From Treponema sp. (lineage in GTDB: Bacteria; Spirochaetota; Spirochaetia; Treponematales; Rectinemataceae), in the NCBI GenBank assembly GCA_012516755.1, contig JAAYWE010000245.1, positions 1 through 5,896 of the forward strand: a stretch of DNA of 5,896 bases. Reading direction: 5' to 3'. Below, piece by piece: positions 1 to 5,596 of the stretch. Position numbers and translations under genes: made by a program. Each line of letters opens with the position of its first letter. Position 1 is the first letter of the stretch. A model generated the notes under the pieces. That model ran no database searches. It saw nothing but the letters and a program-made list of their open reading frames with translations, and had not been told where the DNA came from.

Positions 1-597
1 GACCTTATCCTCCTTGTAGCAGACGAGAAAAAGAATATCCCCTGCAGCGCTCTCGGAGCCGTACGAACCCAGCTTGGTAAAGACCTAGATCTCTGCGATC
101 CCGAAGTATTTGCTTTTGCTTGGATAGTCGATTTTCCACTATTCGAGTGGAACGAAGAAGAAAATCGCTGGCAAGCTGCCCATCACATGTTCACAATGCC
201 CCAAGCTCAGTACCATGAGACTCTCGAAGCCGACCCGGGTTCGGTCAAGGGCGATCTATATGACTTAGTTCTGAATGGATACGAAGTGGCTTCCGGATCC
301 ATCCGGATCCATGACCCCGAGCTGCAGAAGCGGATCTTCCGCATAGTTGGCCTTAGCGATGAAGAAGCACAACAGAAATTTGGCTTTTTGCTCGAAGCCT
401 TCAAATATGGTCCGCCTCCCCATGGCGGCATAGCACCAGGCTTCGATAGGCTAGTAATGGTCATGGCTGGCGAAACCTCAATCAAGGAAGTAATTGCGTT
501 TCCTAAAAACTCCTTTGCGATGAGCCCAATGGATCAATGTCCAAACGAAGTCGACGAGCGACAGCTCAAAGAGCTACACATAAGAATTGTGGATTAG
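1..597 (+). CDS. aspS: Aspartyl-tRNA synthetase, C-terminal part (5' end outside window)
   Basis: Class IIb aminoacyl-tRNA synthetase that charges tRNA-Asp with aspartate in the cytoplasm. The frame is open from base 1, so the true start lies upstream; 198 residues remain before the TAG. Visible residues 1-31 look like the end of the bacterial GAD insertion domain (SALGAVRTQLGKDLDL). The catalytic core resumes with WIVDFPLFEW (41-50), HHMFTMP (61-67, usually HPFT), SGSIRIHDPELQ (98-109) and class II motif 3, GGIAPGFDRL (142-151), with its ATP-binding arginine, followed by the family-typical AGETSIKEVIAFPKN. The GAD insert marks it as the bacterial AspRS type rather than the archaeal or eukaryotic one. 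The anticodon-binding domain is outside the window, so discriminating and Asp/Asn non-discriminating forms cannot be told apart. The gene ends 41 bp from the convergent ricT stop. An ATG at 187 is internal and not the start. Confidence 0.96.
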   Translation, partial: DLILLVADEKKNIPCSALGAVRTQLGKDLDLCDPEVFAFAWIVDFPLFEWNEEENRWQAAHHMFTMPQAQYHETLEADPGSVKGDLYDLVLNGYEVASGSIRIHDPELQKRIFRIVGLSDEEAQQKFGFLLEAFKYGPPPHGGIAPGFDRLVMVMAGETSIKEVIAFPKNSFAMSPMDQCPNEVDERQLKELHIRIVD

Positions 598-638
598 GAA
601 TATTATCTCCGCTTAGTCGTCTCTTCTTCTAGTTTTCT
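598..638. other. Short convergent intergenic gap, no visible terminator
   Basis: This 41-bp gap lies between the stop codons of aspS (+) and ricT (-). The plus strand is pyrimidine-rich (TCTCTTCTTCTAG). I found no stem-loop followed by a T run on either strand, so transcripts from both sides may run into each other or stop by another mechanism. Confidence 0.5.
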
Positions 639-1859
639 TCAATTATCTTCTTCGATGACCGTCCAGTGGCCATCCAGGTACTTTAGCCTGGCTGCATCCA
701 TATCGAGGATCCGACCATCTTCTCCGGAGATCCGAATTTTGTTCAGAAGCGCATTGACTTCGATAACCTTGAATAGAATTCCATCATAGGTGAAGCGGAC
801 GCCTTCGTTCGGCAGCTCGCGACGAGCATCTCTGTAGAATTGGTGCTCATAGCTGAGACAGCAGAGGAGCCTTCCGCATGGACCCGAAATCTTGACCGAA
901 TTCAGAGAGAGATTCTGATCTTTTGCCATCTTTATCGAAACGGGATTGAGCTTATCCGAAAGGCCATGGCAGCAGAGAATGCGCCCGCAGACCCCCGCGC
1001 CCCCTGTAACGCGAGCCTCATCCCTGACTCCAATTTGTCTTAGCTCGATTCGCGCATGAAAAATTCCGACCAAATCCTTGACCAGGTCGCGAAAATCCAC
1101 GCGACTCTCGGCGGTAAAGAAAAACAATATCTTGCTATCCTCCAAAAGACAATGCGCCGAGATAAGCTTCATCGGAAGATTGTGGGCTTCTATGCATTCC
1201 CTGCATTTGGAGAAGGCTTCTTCTTCATGCTCGAGATTCTCTAGATAGCGCCTGTAATCATCGACCGTGGCCGGTCTTTCTATTGCAACCAGCTCATCTG
1301 CATTCACCATGGAGAGATCGTGCACCACTCCAAGCACCATCACCAAATCCTTTCCATACTTGGTGGGCGCAATGACAAGCGCTCTATTGGGAATGAGCTC
1401 GCTCTTCGCATGAATAGCATCTGCTTGAATAACCTCTGCCTGAATACCCTCTTCTTGAATGGATTCTTCTTGAATGGATTTTTCTTGAATGGCCTCTGCT
1501 TTAAGAGCCTCTTCTTGAATGGCCTCTGCTTGAAGAGCCTCCGTTACCGCACTAGCTGAACCATGCTTACAATTCCAGGCCTCTTCAGAAGGCGACGTAC
1601 CATTATTTGCTTGACGCGGACCTGCTAGAGCAGCCTCAAGTTCGCACAGCGTCATAAAATGTTCATTATTTTCCAACGATACATAGTAGGCATGAAAAGT
1701 CTCGTTCGAATGTAAAGTCTTTAGCCGGTAAATAGGCTGAGGGAAATTCTCCGTGTCTTTTGGCTTAGGTTTCAATGCCTTAGGGCTTTCGAACTCCTCC
1801 TCCCCAAGGATATCGAGTATATCTTCCGGTAGCTCCTGATCATTATATTCAATAGACAT
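639..1859 (-). CDS. ricT: PSP1 domain protein, RicT (YaaT) family, with pentad-repeat insert
   Basis: Cytoplasmic protein of 406 residues. In Bacillus subtilis RicT forms an Fe-S-bearing complex with RicA and RicF that helps RNase Y mature RNAs; the role in this organism is inferred. Residues about 215-345 match the family closely: CRECIEAHNLPMKLI, FFFTAESRVDFRDLVKDL, ARIELRQIGVRDEARVTGG, then CGRILCC (291-297), SIKMAKDQNLSLN and CGRLLCC (328-334). The two CGRxLCC motifs hold the cysteines thought to bind the cluster and are intact. The N-terminus is unusual: an acidic leader (1-40), a possible first PSP1 strand region (about 43-80), then a roughly 70-residue insertion with nine pentads (108-152) before the domain resumes at about 155. 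The ATG at 1859 follows AGGAG with a 6-nt spacer. It is the last gene of the minus-strand operon, 73 bp after the bactofilin. The family call is strong; the symbol is by homology. Confidence 0.9.
   Translation of the reverse strand: MSIEYNDQELPEDILDILGEEEFESPKALKPKPKDTENFPQPIYRLKTLHSNETFHAYYVSLENNEHFMTLCELEAALAGPRQANNGTSPSEEAWNCKHGSASAVTEALQAEAIQEEALKAEAIQEKSIQEESIQEEGIQAEVIQADAIHAKSELIPNRALVIAPTKYGKDLVMVLGVVHDLSMVNADELVAIERPATVDDYRRYLENLEHEEEAFSKCRECIEAHNLPMKLISAHCLLEDSKILFFFTAESRVDFRDLVKDLVGIFHARIELRQIGVRDEARVTGGAGVCGRILCCHGLSDKLNPVSIKMAKDQNLSLNSVKISGPCGRLLCCLSYEHQFYRDARRELPNEGVRFTYDGILFKVIEVNALLNKIRISGEDGRILDMDAARLKYLDGHWTVIEEDN
1404..1538 (-). repeat. Nine tandem 15-bp units encoding A/S-I-Q-E-x pentads inside ricT
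   Basis: Nine consecutive five-codon units run through RicT residues 108-152: ALQAE, AIQEE, ALKAE, AIQEK, SIQEE, SIQEE, GIQAE, VIQAD, AIHAK. At DNA level the plus strand repeats a core like TTCTTGAATGG, near-identical in the middle units and diverged at the ends, as expected for slippage expansion followed by drift. The period is a multiple of three, so changes in copy number keep the frame. A five-residue period does not match a heptad coiled coil or the A(D/N)LxX pentapeptide-repeat helix; the sequence is probably helical or a flexible charged linker. Confidence 0.92.
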
Positions 1860-1932
1860 TATTTACTCCTGATACAAACTATATCGTAACATTGCAGCTT
1901 CACAGACCTTATGCCTATGTAGCTCTCCAGTA
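1860..1932 (-). other. Bactofilin to ricT spacer with ricT ribosome binding site
   Basis: The gap is 73 bp. Next to the ricT ATG the minus strand reads AGGAGTAAATA, a strong Shine-Dalgarno site (bases 1866-1870). Upstream, TATAGT resembles a -10 box, but the best -35 at a fitting distance (CTGTGA, spacer 16) matches only three of six positions. I therefore treat this as an intra-operon spacer, with an internal promoter possible but unproven. No terminator hairpin is visible. Confidence 0.4.
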
Positions 1933-2271
1933 TTAGTCCTCAACATCTATGCGCGCAAACTGCCCATTTACCAGGGCGCCTGCCTCTACAACAAGAAATC
2001 TGCCCGTGCAATCCGCTTCGATTATGGCAGTCTCTGCATAGCGCACTCCCCCTTCGATAATTGCGCTACCGGAGAATATGCCTGCGACCACGAGCTGCCG
2101 AGCATTTATTTGAGCATGAACTACGGCATTTTTCGAGATTATCACAGAAGAGGCGCTTATTATATCGCCTGAGAATTCTCCATCAATGCGCACCATGCCT
2201 GGAGCATCTATAGTCCCATCTACCTTAGAACCTTCTCCTATCATACAATCCGAAAAATCGCGTCTACTCAT
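1933..2271 (-). CDS. Bactofilin (polymer-forming cytoskeletal protein, DUF583)
   Basis: Protein of 112 residues that is almost entirely a bactofilin domain, a right-handed beta-helix that self-assembles into nucleotide-free filaments and acts as a cytoplasmic scaffold for cell-wall enzymes. The signature is clear from about residue 11: IGEGSKVDGTIDAPGMVRIDG, FSGDIISASSVIISKNAVV, then repeating short strands with small residues at turns (GIFSGSAIIEGGVRYAETAIIE) and the closing RFLVVEAGALVNGQFARI. The N-terminal tail is only about ten residues and the C-terminal one about four, with no hydrophobic segment, so membrane attachment would need a partner. The ATG at 2271 follows AAGGAGT with a short spacer. 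It overlaps the peptidase stop by 8 bp (ATGAGTAG), suggesting translational coupling. Bactofilins are often encoded beside M23 peptidases (CcmA with Csd proteins in Helicobacter pylori, BacA with LmdC in Hyphomonas). No gene symbol is safe. Confidence 0.93.
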   Translation of the reverse strand: MSRRDFSDCMIGEGSKVDGTIDAPGMVRIDGEFSGDIISASSVIISKNAVVHAQINARQLVVAGIFSGSAIIEGGVRYAETAIIEADCTGRFLVVEAGALVNGQFARIDVED

Positions 2272-3310
2272 GGTACTCCTTGCGTATACTCAGAAAACGC
2301 AGAGGATCAATAAGGCTCGTACCCAGATATACCTCGTAGTGAAGATGTGGCCCCGTTGTTTTCCCAGTATTTCCAAGATAGCCAATTACATCGCCTTGAG
2401 AGACCCGCTGGCCTTTCTTAACAGCAAAGCTTCGGAGATGCCCATATCGCGTTGTAAAACCGTGGCTATGCTGGATTGTGATGGAATTGCCCAGAGAAGA
2501 ATCATAATGTATGTCGATGACCTTGCCATCTGCCGTGGCAAGGACCGCATCTCCAATTCGGTTAGTCGAAATATCGATACCTGTGTGCAAATACCATTGT
2601 CCTGTAGAAAAAGGATTCTCATTCTGCCCAAAATACATGGTTATGTGCCCCAGGTTCCCCTTGATTGGCCAGATGTTTGGCACTTCTGTCATTATATCCT
2701 TTTGGCTCGCAATCATCTTCGCGATATCATCTAGTGCTCCTAAACTCTTGTCCAAGGCATCTGCGATGCTATTGAGCTTTAGGAGATCACGGCTCACTGG
2801 ATCATTGGACAACTGTCCCAAAGTTGGATCATACAAGCCTGCAACCTTGAGTATCTCTTCGCTTGTACTCTGCTTAACTGTGGGCTTTCCCTTGCTCTGC
2901 GCAATCTCTATTACCTGCTCAAGCTTTTCCTCGAATTTAGCCGTCTCCGAAAGTAGGTTCTCGTTAGATTCCCGCATTCGATCGATACTTTTATATGCAT
3001 CGGAAAGTTGTGCTTCCAGAGAGATTATTCTTACTGATTTTGCACTATAGGCTCCTATTGAAATGATTGCGGCGCTAACCGAGAGTACTATAACCAAAAC
3101 TATTGCCAAAAGAGAAAAACGGCGAATCTCGAACTTCCGGGAGGGTCTTTCGCTTTGTGGGATCATAGCAAAAACTAAGCGAGTCCTTCCCCACGTGAGT
3201 AAGCGTCTTAGTGCAACTTGTAGAGCAATAAAAAAACTTGCTAGACCCTCCGCCAGACGGCTATACCAACGCTTTTCTCTCTCCTTTATTCTACGCAAGC
3301 CTTCTGGCAC
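2264..3310 (-). CDS. Membrane-anchored M23 family (LytM-type) peptidoglycan peptidase
   Basis: Protein of 348 residues predicted to cleave peptide cross-links of peptidoglycan in the periplasm. Residues 1-65 form a basic, presumably cytoplasmic tail containing an amphipathic stretch (22-38) and MIPQSE (49-54), a pattern I associate with spirochaetal homologues. One transmembrane helix spans about 66-88 (LLAIVLVIVLSVSAAIISIG). A probable coiled coil follows (about 92-140), then a helical linker and the M23 domain (about 212-340). Zinc ligands H242 and D246 (HTGID) and H324, and catalytic H291 (RYGHL) and H322 (PHLHYEV), are all present, so the enzyme should be active rather than a LytM regulator. 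The start is GTG, preceded by AAGGAG at ten bases; an in-frame TAG seven codons upstream excludes a longer form. ATG at residue 49 would remove most of the tail and has less support. First gene of the minus operon, overlapping the bactofilin start. Csd- or LmdC-like in architecture. Confidence 0.93.
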   Translation of the reverse strand: MPEGLRRIKEREKRWYSRLAEGLASFFIALQVALRRLLTWGRTRLVFAMIPQSERPSRKFEIRRFSLLAIVLVIVLSVSAAIISIGAYSAKSVRIISLEAQLSDAYKSIDRMRESNENLLSETAKFEEKLEQVIEIAQSKGKPTVKQSTSEEILKVAGLYDPTLGQLSNDPVSRDLLKLNSIADALDKSLGALDDIAKMIASQKDIMTEVPNIWPIKGNLGHITMYFGQNENPFSTGQWYLHTGIDISTNRIGDAVLATADGKVIDIHYDSSLGNSITIQHSHGFTTRYGHLRSFAVKKGQRVSQGDVIGYLGNTGKTTGPHLHYEVYLGTSLIDPLRFLSIRKEYHE

Positions 3311-3320
3311 TTTGCTTTTT

Positions 3321-3326
3321 CTCCTT
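3321..3326 (-). promoter_or_regulatory. Shine-Dalgarno site supporting the GTG start of the M23 peptidase
   Basis: The minus strand reads AAGGAG followed by ten A-rich bases (AAAAAGCAAA) and GTG. This site decides the non-ATG start, because the next in-frame ATG is 48 codons inside, and the upstream frame is closed by TAG at 3329-3331. Confidence 0.75.
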
Positions 3327-3339
3327 GCCTAAATTATTA

Positions 3340-3348
3340 ATTATCGCA
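3340..3348 (-). promoter_or_regulatory. Candidate extended -10 promoter for the M23-bactofilin-ricT operon
   Basis: The minus strand reads TGCGATAAT: the TGn extension plus GATAAT, five of six matches to TATAAT. A start about seven bases downstream would give a leader of some 23 nt including the AAGGAG site. The -35 position (TACATT, spacer 17) is poor, so the call rests on the extended -10 alone. In such AT-rich DNA a chance match is quite possible. Confidence 0.35.
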
Positions 3349-3476
3349 AATTTTAAGCAATTAATGTAGTACTTTATCGAGCCAATCGAGTTAGCCGTCG
3401 AATCGACACAAAGACACTGGTATAAAATCATAAAAATATATATTTGCAGACTTGTGCGATTGTAGCCAAATAAAAT

Positions 3477-3489
3477 AGCGAACATCGCT
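3477..3489. repeat. Inverted repeat AGCGA-ACA-TCGCT upstream of the htpG -35
   Basis: Perfect 5-bp arms around a 3-nt centre, ending four bases before the putative -35 box at 3494. Position and symmetry fit a small operator, but the arms are short and no known box was recognised. Confidence 0.35.
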
Positions 3490-3493
3490 CAAA

Positions 3494-3522
3494 TTCACCT
3501 TTGGCCAAAAATTTGCTATATT
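3494..3522 (+). promoter_or_regulatory. Putative sigma70-type htpG promoter
   Basis: TTCACC at 3494-3499 (four of six to TTGACA), a 17-bp spacer and TATATT at 3517-3522 (five of six to TATAAT) have ideal geometry for the housekeeping sigma factor. Transcription would begin near 3529, giving a leader of about 55 nt before the ATG. Overlapping -10 alternatives (TATTAT at 3519, TATAAA at 3522) exist. The spacer contains the palindrome TTTGGCCAAA. Confidence 0.55.
3500..3509. promoter_or_regulatory. Palindrome TTTGGCCAAA in the htpG promoter spacer
   Basis: A perfect 10-bp palindrome starts directly after the putative -35 box and ends before the -10. A protein bound there would block or remodel polymerase contact, so it is a fair operator candidate. 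I do not recognise the cognate regulator, and it is not a CIRCE half-site. Confidence 0.35.
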
Positions 3523-3583
3523 ATAAACGAATAACTAAATTGCCGGTTTCAACCGCAACATCTGCTTTTCAGGAGATTCTCAG

Positions 3584-5485
3584 ATGCCAAACTATACCTT
3601 CAAAACTGAGGTCAACCAACTTTTAGACCTCATAACACACTCACTCTATTCACACAAAGAAGTCTTCTTGCGCGAACTGGTTTCGAATGCATCGGATGCG
3701 ATCGATAGGCTTAAATACCTTACTGTCTCGGACGATGCCTTCAAGACTCTCAGCTTCGAGCCACGGATTACGGTGACGCTAGACGAAGAAGCCAAGACTA
3801 TTACCGTCTCCGACAATGGAATTGGAATGGACCTACAGGAGCTTGCTGACAATTTAGGAACTATCGCTCGCTCCGGCACGAGAGCCTTTCTGGAACAGCT
3901 CACGGAAAATGAGCGCAAAGTATCGAATCTGATCGGGCAGTTTGGAGTTGGTTTCTATTCGGCCTTTATGATTGCAGATCAGATCGAAGTAGTCAGCCTC
4001 AAGGCAGGTACCGATAAGGCTTTTATCTGGAAGAGCGATGGCAAGACCGGTTTCGATATAGAACCAGCCGTACGAGCTGGTTTTGGGACAGATGTCATTA
4101 TACATGTCAATGAGGAAGGAGAAGAGTTTCTCTTCCGCTGGAGACTCGAAGAACTTCTCAAGCGATATTCTAATCACATCGCCTGGCCAATTCACCTTGT
4201 CTCCAAGGAAAAGACCTATGCAAAGGATCCCGCAAAGGCCGAAACCAAAATCGTAGATGAACAAGTCAATAGCGCCAGCGCTCTCTGGCGCCGTTCCAAG
4301 TCGGAGCTCACCGATAAGGACTATATCGACTTTTACAAATCTTTGACTGGCGATGAGAAAGACCCCCTTCTCTGGATTCACACAAAGGCGGAAGGGACAA
4401 TCGAATATACATCACTCTTGTACATTCCATCTCATGTCCCTGCTGACTTATACATTCCAACTCATGAACAAGGAATAAAACTATATGTAAAGCGGGTATT
4501 TATAACTGATAGAGAGCTCCAGATTCTGCCTCCCTATTTCCGCTTTGTGCGAGGCATAATCGATTCGGACGATCTGCCATTAAATGTAAGTCGAGAGATA
4601 CTGCAGCACAACCGGGTTATGATGACCATACAACAAGCGACGCTCAAGAAGCTATTCAGCGAGCTTGAACAGCTTGCCGATACAAATCCCGAAAAATTCA
4701 ATACCTTTATTTCGCTATTCAATCCCCAAATCAAGGAAGGAATTCTTTCTAATTGGAATAATCGCGAGTCGCTCCTTAAGCTTGTGCGCTTCAAGAGCAC
4801 TGAGGTAGAAGGTTGGACCAGCCTTGCTGACTATAAGGCTCGTGCTGGGGAGAATCGAAAGACTATCTACTTTCTTACAGGAGAGAATGAAGCGCGCTTG
4901 AGAGCCTCGCCGCTCCTTGAAGCTTTTTCCGAAAAGGGAATTGAAGTTCTCCTAGGTACCGACGAGATAGACGAACTCGCCTTTAGCGGCATAGGGGAGT
5001 TCGATGGCATGCAGTTCAAGAATGTACAGCAAATAGATGCAGAGGATGAATTGACAGCTTCCAAGGCAAAAGATGAGCACGAAAAACAAGGCAAGAAAGC
5101 TATAGCTATACTCAAAAAAGTGCTCGGAGAGCGAGTAAAAGACGTAAGACTTTCGAAAAGGCTCGACAAAAGCCCTTCATGCGTAGTCTTCGACAAGGAC
5201 GAGCCTACTCCAGCCTTCCGAAAGCTAATGGAACGCCTTACAAATGAGCCGATGCCCGAATCTAAGCCTATCCTCGAGATAAATGCCGGGCATCCACTTG
5301 TAGAGCGCCTTGTAACGCTCGATACTAGGAAGGAGCTGAGCGGCGGAGATATCGATGTTGTGCAAGAACTCGAGGACCTGGCCTACATGCTCTTCTATGA
5401 GGCCATGATGGCTGAGGGAGAACACTTCGAGGTGCCGAACGATTTTGGAGATCGACTCAATAGGCTCCTTGCCAAGGTAAGCTGA
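3584..5485 (+). CDS. htpG: Chaperone HtpG (bacterial Hsp90)
   Basis: Full-length ATP-dependent cytoplasmic chaperone of 633 residues, normal for bacterial HtpG, which acts as a dimer on non-native clients, often with DnaK. The GHKL ATPase domain (about 1-215) shows RELVSNASDAID (30-41) with catalytic E31 and N35, DNGIGMD (77-83), GTIARSGT (92-99) and the lid motif GQFGVGFYSAF (118-128). The middle domain carries IKLYVKRVFITD (298-309) and FVRGIIDSDDLPLNVSRE (321-338), including R337, the arginine that contacts ATP. The C-terminal part (about 500-633) contains LSKRLDKSPSCVV and the dimerisation helices (LAYMLFYEAMMAEG). The ATG follows AGGAG at 3571-3575 with an 8-nt spacer. No MEEVD tail, as expected for bacteria. 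It has its own promoter upstream, and rlmE follows 111 bp later on the same strand. A short duplicated segment lies at residues 279-295. Confidence 0.98.
   Translation: MPNYTFKTEVNQLLDLITHSLYSHKEVFLRELVSNASDAIDRLKYLTVSDDAFKTLSFEPRITVTLDEEAKTITVSDNGIGMDLQELADNLGTIARSGTRAFLEQLTENERKVSNLIGQFGVGFYSAFMIADQIEVVSLKAGTDKAFIWKSDGKTGFDIEPAVRAGFGTDVIIHVNEEGEEFLFRWRLEELLKRYSNHIAWPIHLVSKEKTYAKDPAKAETKIVDEQVNSASALWRRSKSELTDKDYIDFYKSLTGDEKDPLLWIHTKAEGTIEYTSLLYIPSHVPADLYIPTHEQGIKLYVKRVFITDRELQILPPYFRFVRGIIDSDDLPLNVSREILQHNRVMMTIQQATLKKLFSELEQLADTNPEKFNTFISLFNPQIKEGILSNWNNRESLLKLVRFKSTEVEGWTSLADYKARAGENRKTIYFLTGENEARLRASPLLEAFSEKGIEVLLGTDEIDELAFSGIGEFDGMQFKNVQQIDAEDELTASKAKDEHEKQGKKAIAILKKVLGERVKDVRLSKRLDKSPSCVVFDKDEPTPAFRKLMERLTNEPMPESKPILEINAGHPLVERLVTLDTRKELSGGDIDVVQELEDLAYMLFYEAMMAEGEHFEVPNDFGDRLNRLLAKVS
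4417..4466 (+). repeat. Imperfect 20-bp direct repeat, 30 bp apart, inside htpG
   Basis: CTTGTACATTCCATCTCATG at 4417-4436 recurs at 4447-4466 with two changes (18 of 20 identical), exactly ten codons apart. The copies encode YIPSH and YIPTH (residues 280-284 and 290-294). HtpG homologues as I recall them have a YIPS or FIPS segment followed by a more variable one, so the second copy may have been made similar by duplication or conversion. Confidence 0.7.
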
Positions 5486-5596
5486 TTATTATTGAAGGGG
5501 CATTTTGCCTCGAAGAAGCTCTCCAAAATTTTGGGCTCCAAGTGCTCTAGCACTCGGGACCTTTGCAAACAGTGCAGGGCTGCAAAAAGGATCGCT
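5486..5596 (+). other. htpG-rlmE spacer with small hairpins, no intrinsic terminator
   Basis: This 111-bp gap holds several symmetric elements: a 6-bp stem with one G-U pair, GGGGCA-TTT-TGCCTC (5497-5511); the palindrome CCAAAATTTTGG (5523-5534); and AGTGCT-CT-AGCACT (5541-5554). None is followed by a T run, so none is a standard terminator and read-through from htpG into rlmE is likely. The gap is also stop-free in the frame shared by both genes. No independent promoter was convincing. Confidence 0.5.
5586..5590 (+). promoter_or_regulatory. Shine-Dalgarno site fixing the rlmE start
   Basis: AAAGG followed by a 6-nt spacer (ATCGCT) and ATG at 5597. It matters because the frame is open for 37 codons upstream, back to the htpG stop, and contains TTG codons at 5492 and 5531 that could otherwise be read as starts. 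Confidence 0.65.

Larger units (their letters stand above)
3311..3583. other. AT-rich divergent regulatory region between peptidase operon and htpG
   Basis: This is the only non-coding stretch of any size, 273 bp between two outward-reading starts. It is much richer in A and T than the genes, with runs around 3331-3365 and 3420-3445 (including ATATATATTT) that could be bent DNA or UP-like elements. The htpG side holds a good promoter and two small inverted repeats; the other side holds a weaker extended -10. No CIRCE element (TTAGCACTC-N9-GAGTGCTAA) is present. A 64-codon minus-strand frame crosses it but lacks coding support. Confidence 0.7.

Noticed and set aside
293..312. Perfect 10-bp tandem repeat CCGGATCCAT in aspS
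   Set aside because: It encodes the conserved SIRIH segment of AspRS; the repeat results from codon choice for conserved residues.
1320..1559. Plus-strand frame giving Leu/Phe-Asn-Gly pentads that look like a pentapeptide-repeat protein
   Set aside because: It is the antisense image of the 15-bp repeat in ricT; the periodicity follows from the real gene and the flanks show no domain.
2186..3050. Two long plus-strand frames (about 180 codons each) opposite the peptidase gene
   Set aside because: They lie antisense to a gene with clear M23 motifs, have no recognisable domain, and overlap each other.
3291..3485. 64-codon minus-strand frame in the divergent region, overlapping the peptidase start
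   Set aside because: Composition is that of translated AT-rich intergenic DNA, no ribosome binding site was evident, no family was recognised, and it overlaps the peptidase start in another frame.
3854..4381. 175-codon minus-strand frame inside htpG
   Set aside because: Antisense to the conserved HtpG ATPase and middle domains; no recognised domain or start signals.
5497..5511. Hairpin GGGGCA-TTT-TGCCTC after htpG as terminator
   Set aside because: The stem is short with a G-U pair and is followed by GAAGAAGC in place of a T run.
5541..5555. AGTGCT-CT-AGCACTC resembles CIRCE half-sites next to a chaperone gene
   Set aside because: The half-sites are in the reverse order, two bases apart and downstream of htpG; CIRCE is TTAGCACTC-N9-GAGTGCTAA and lies upstream of its gene.
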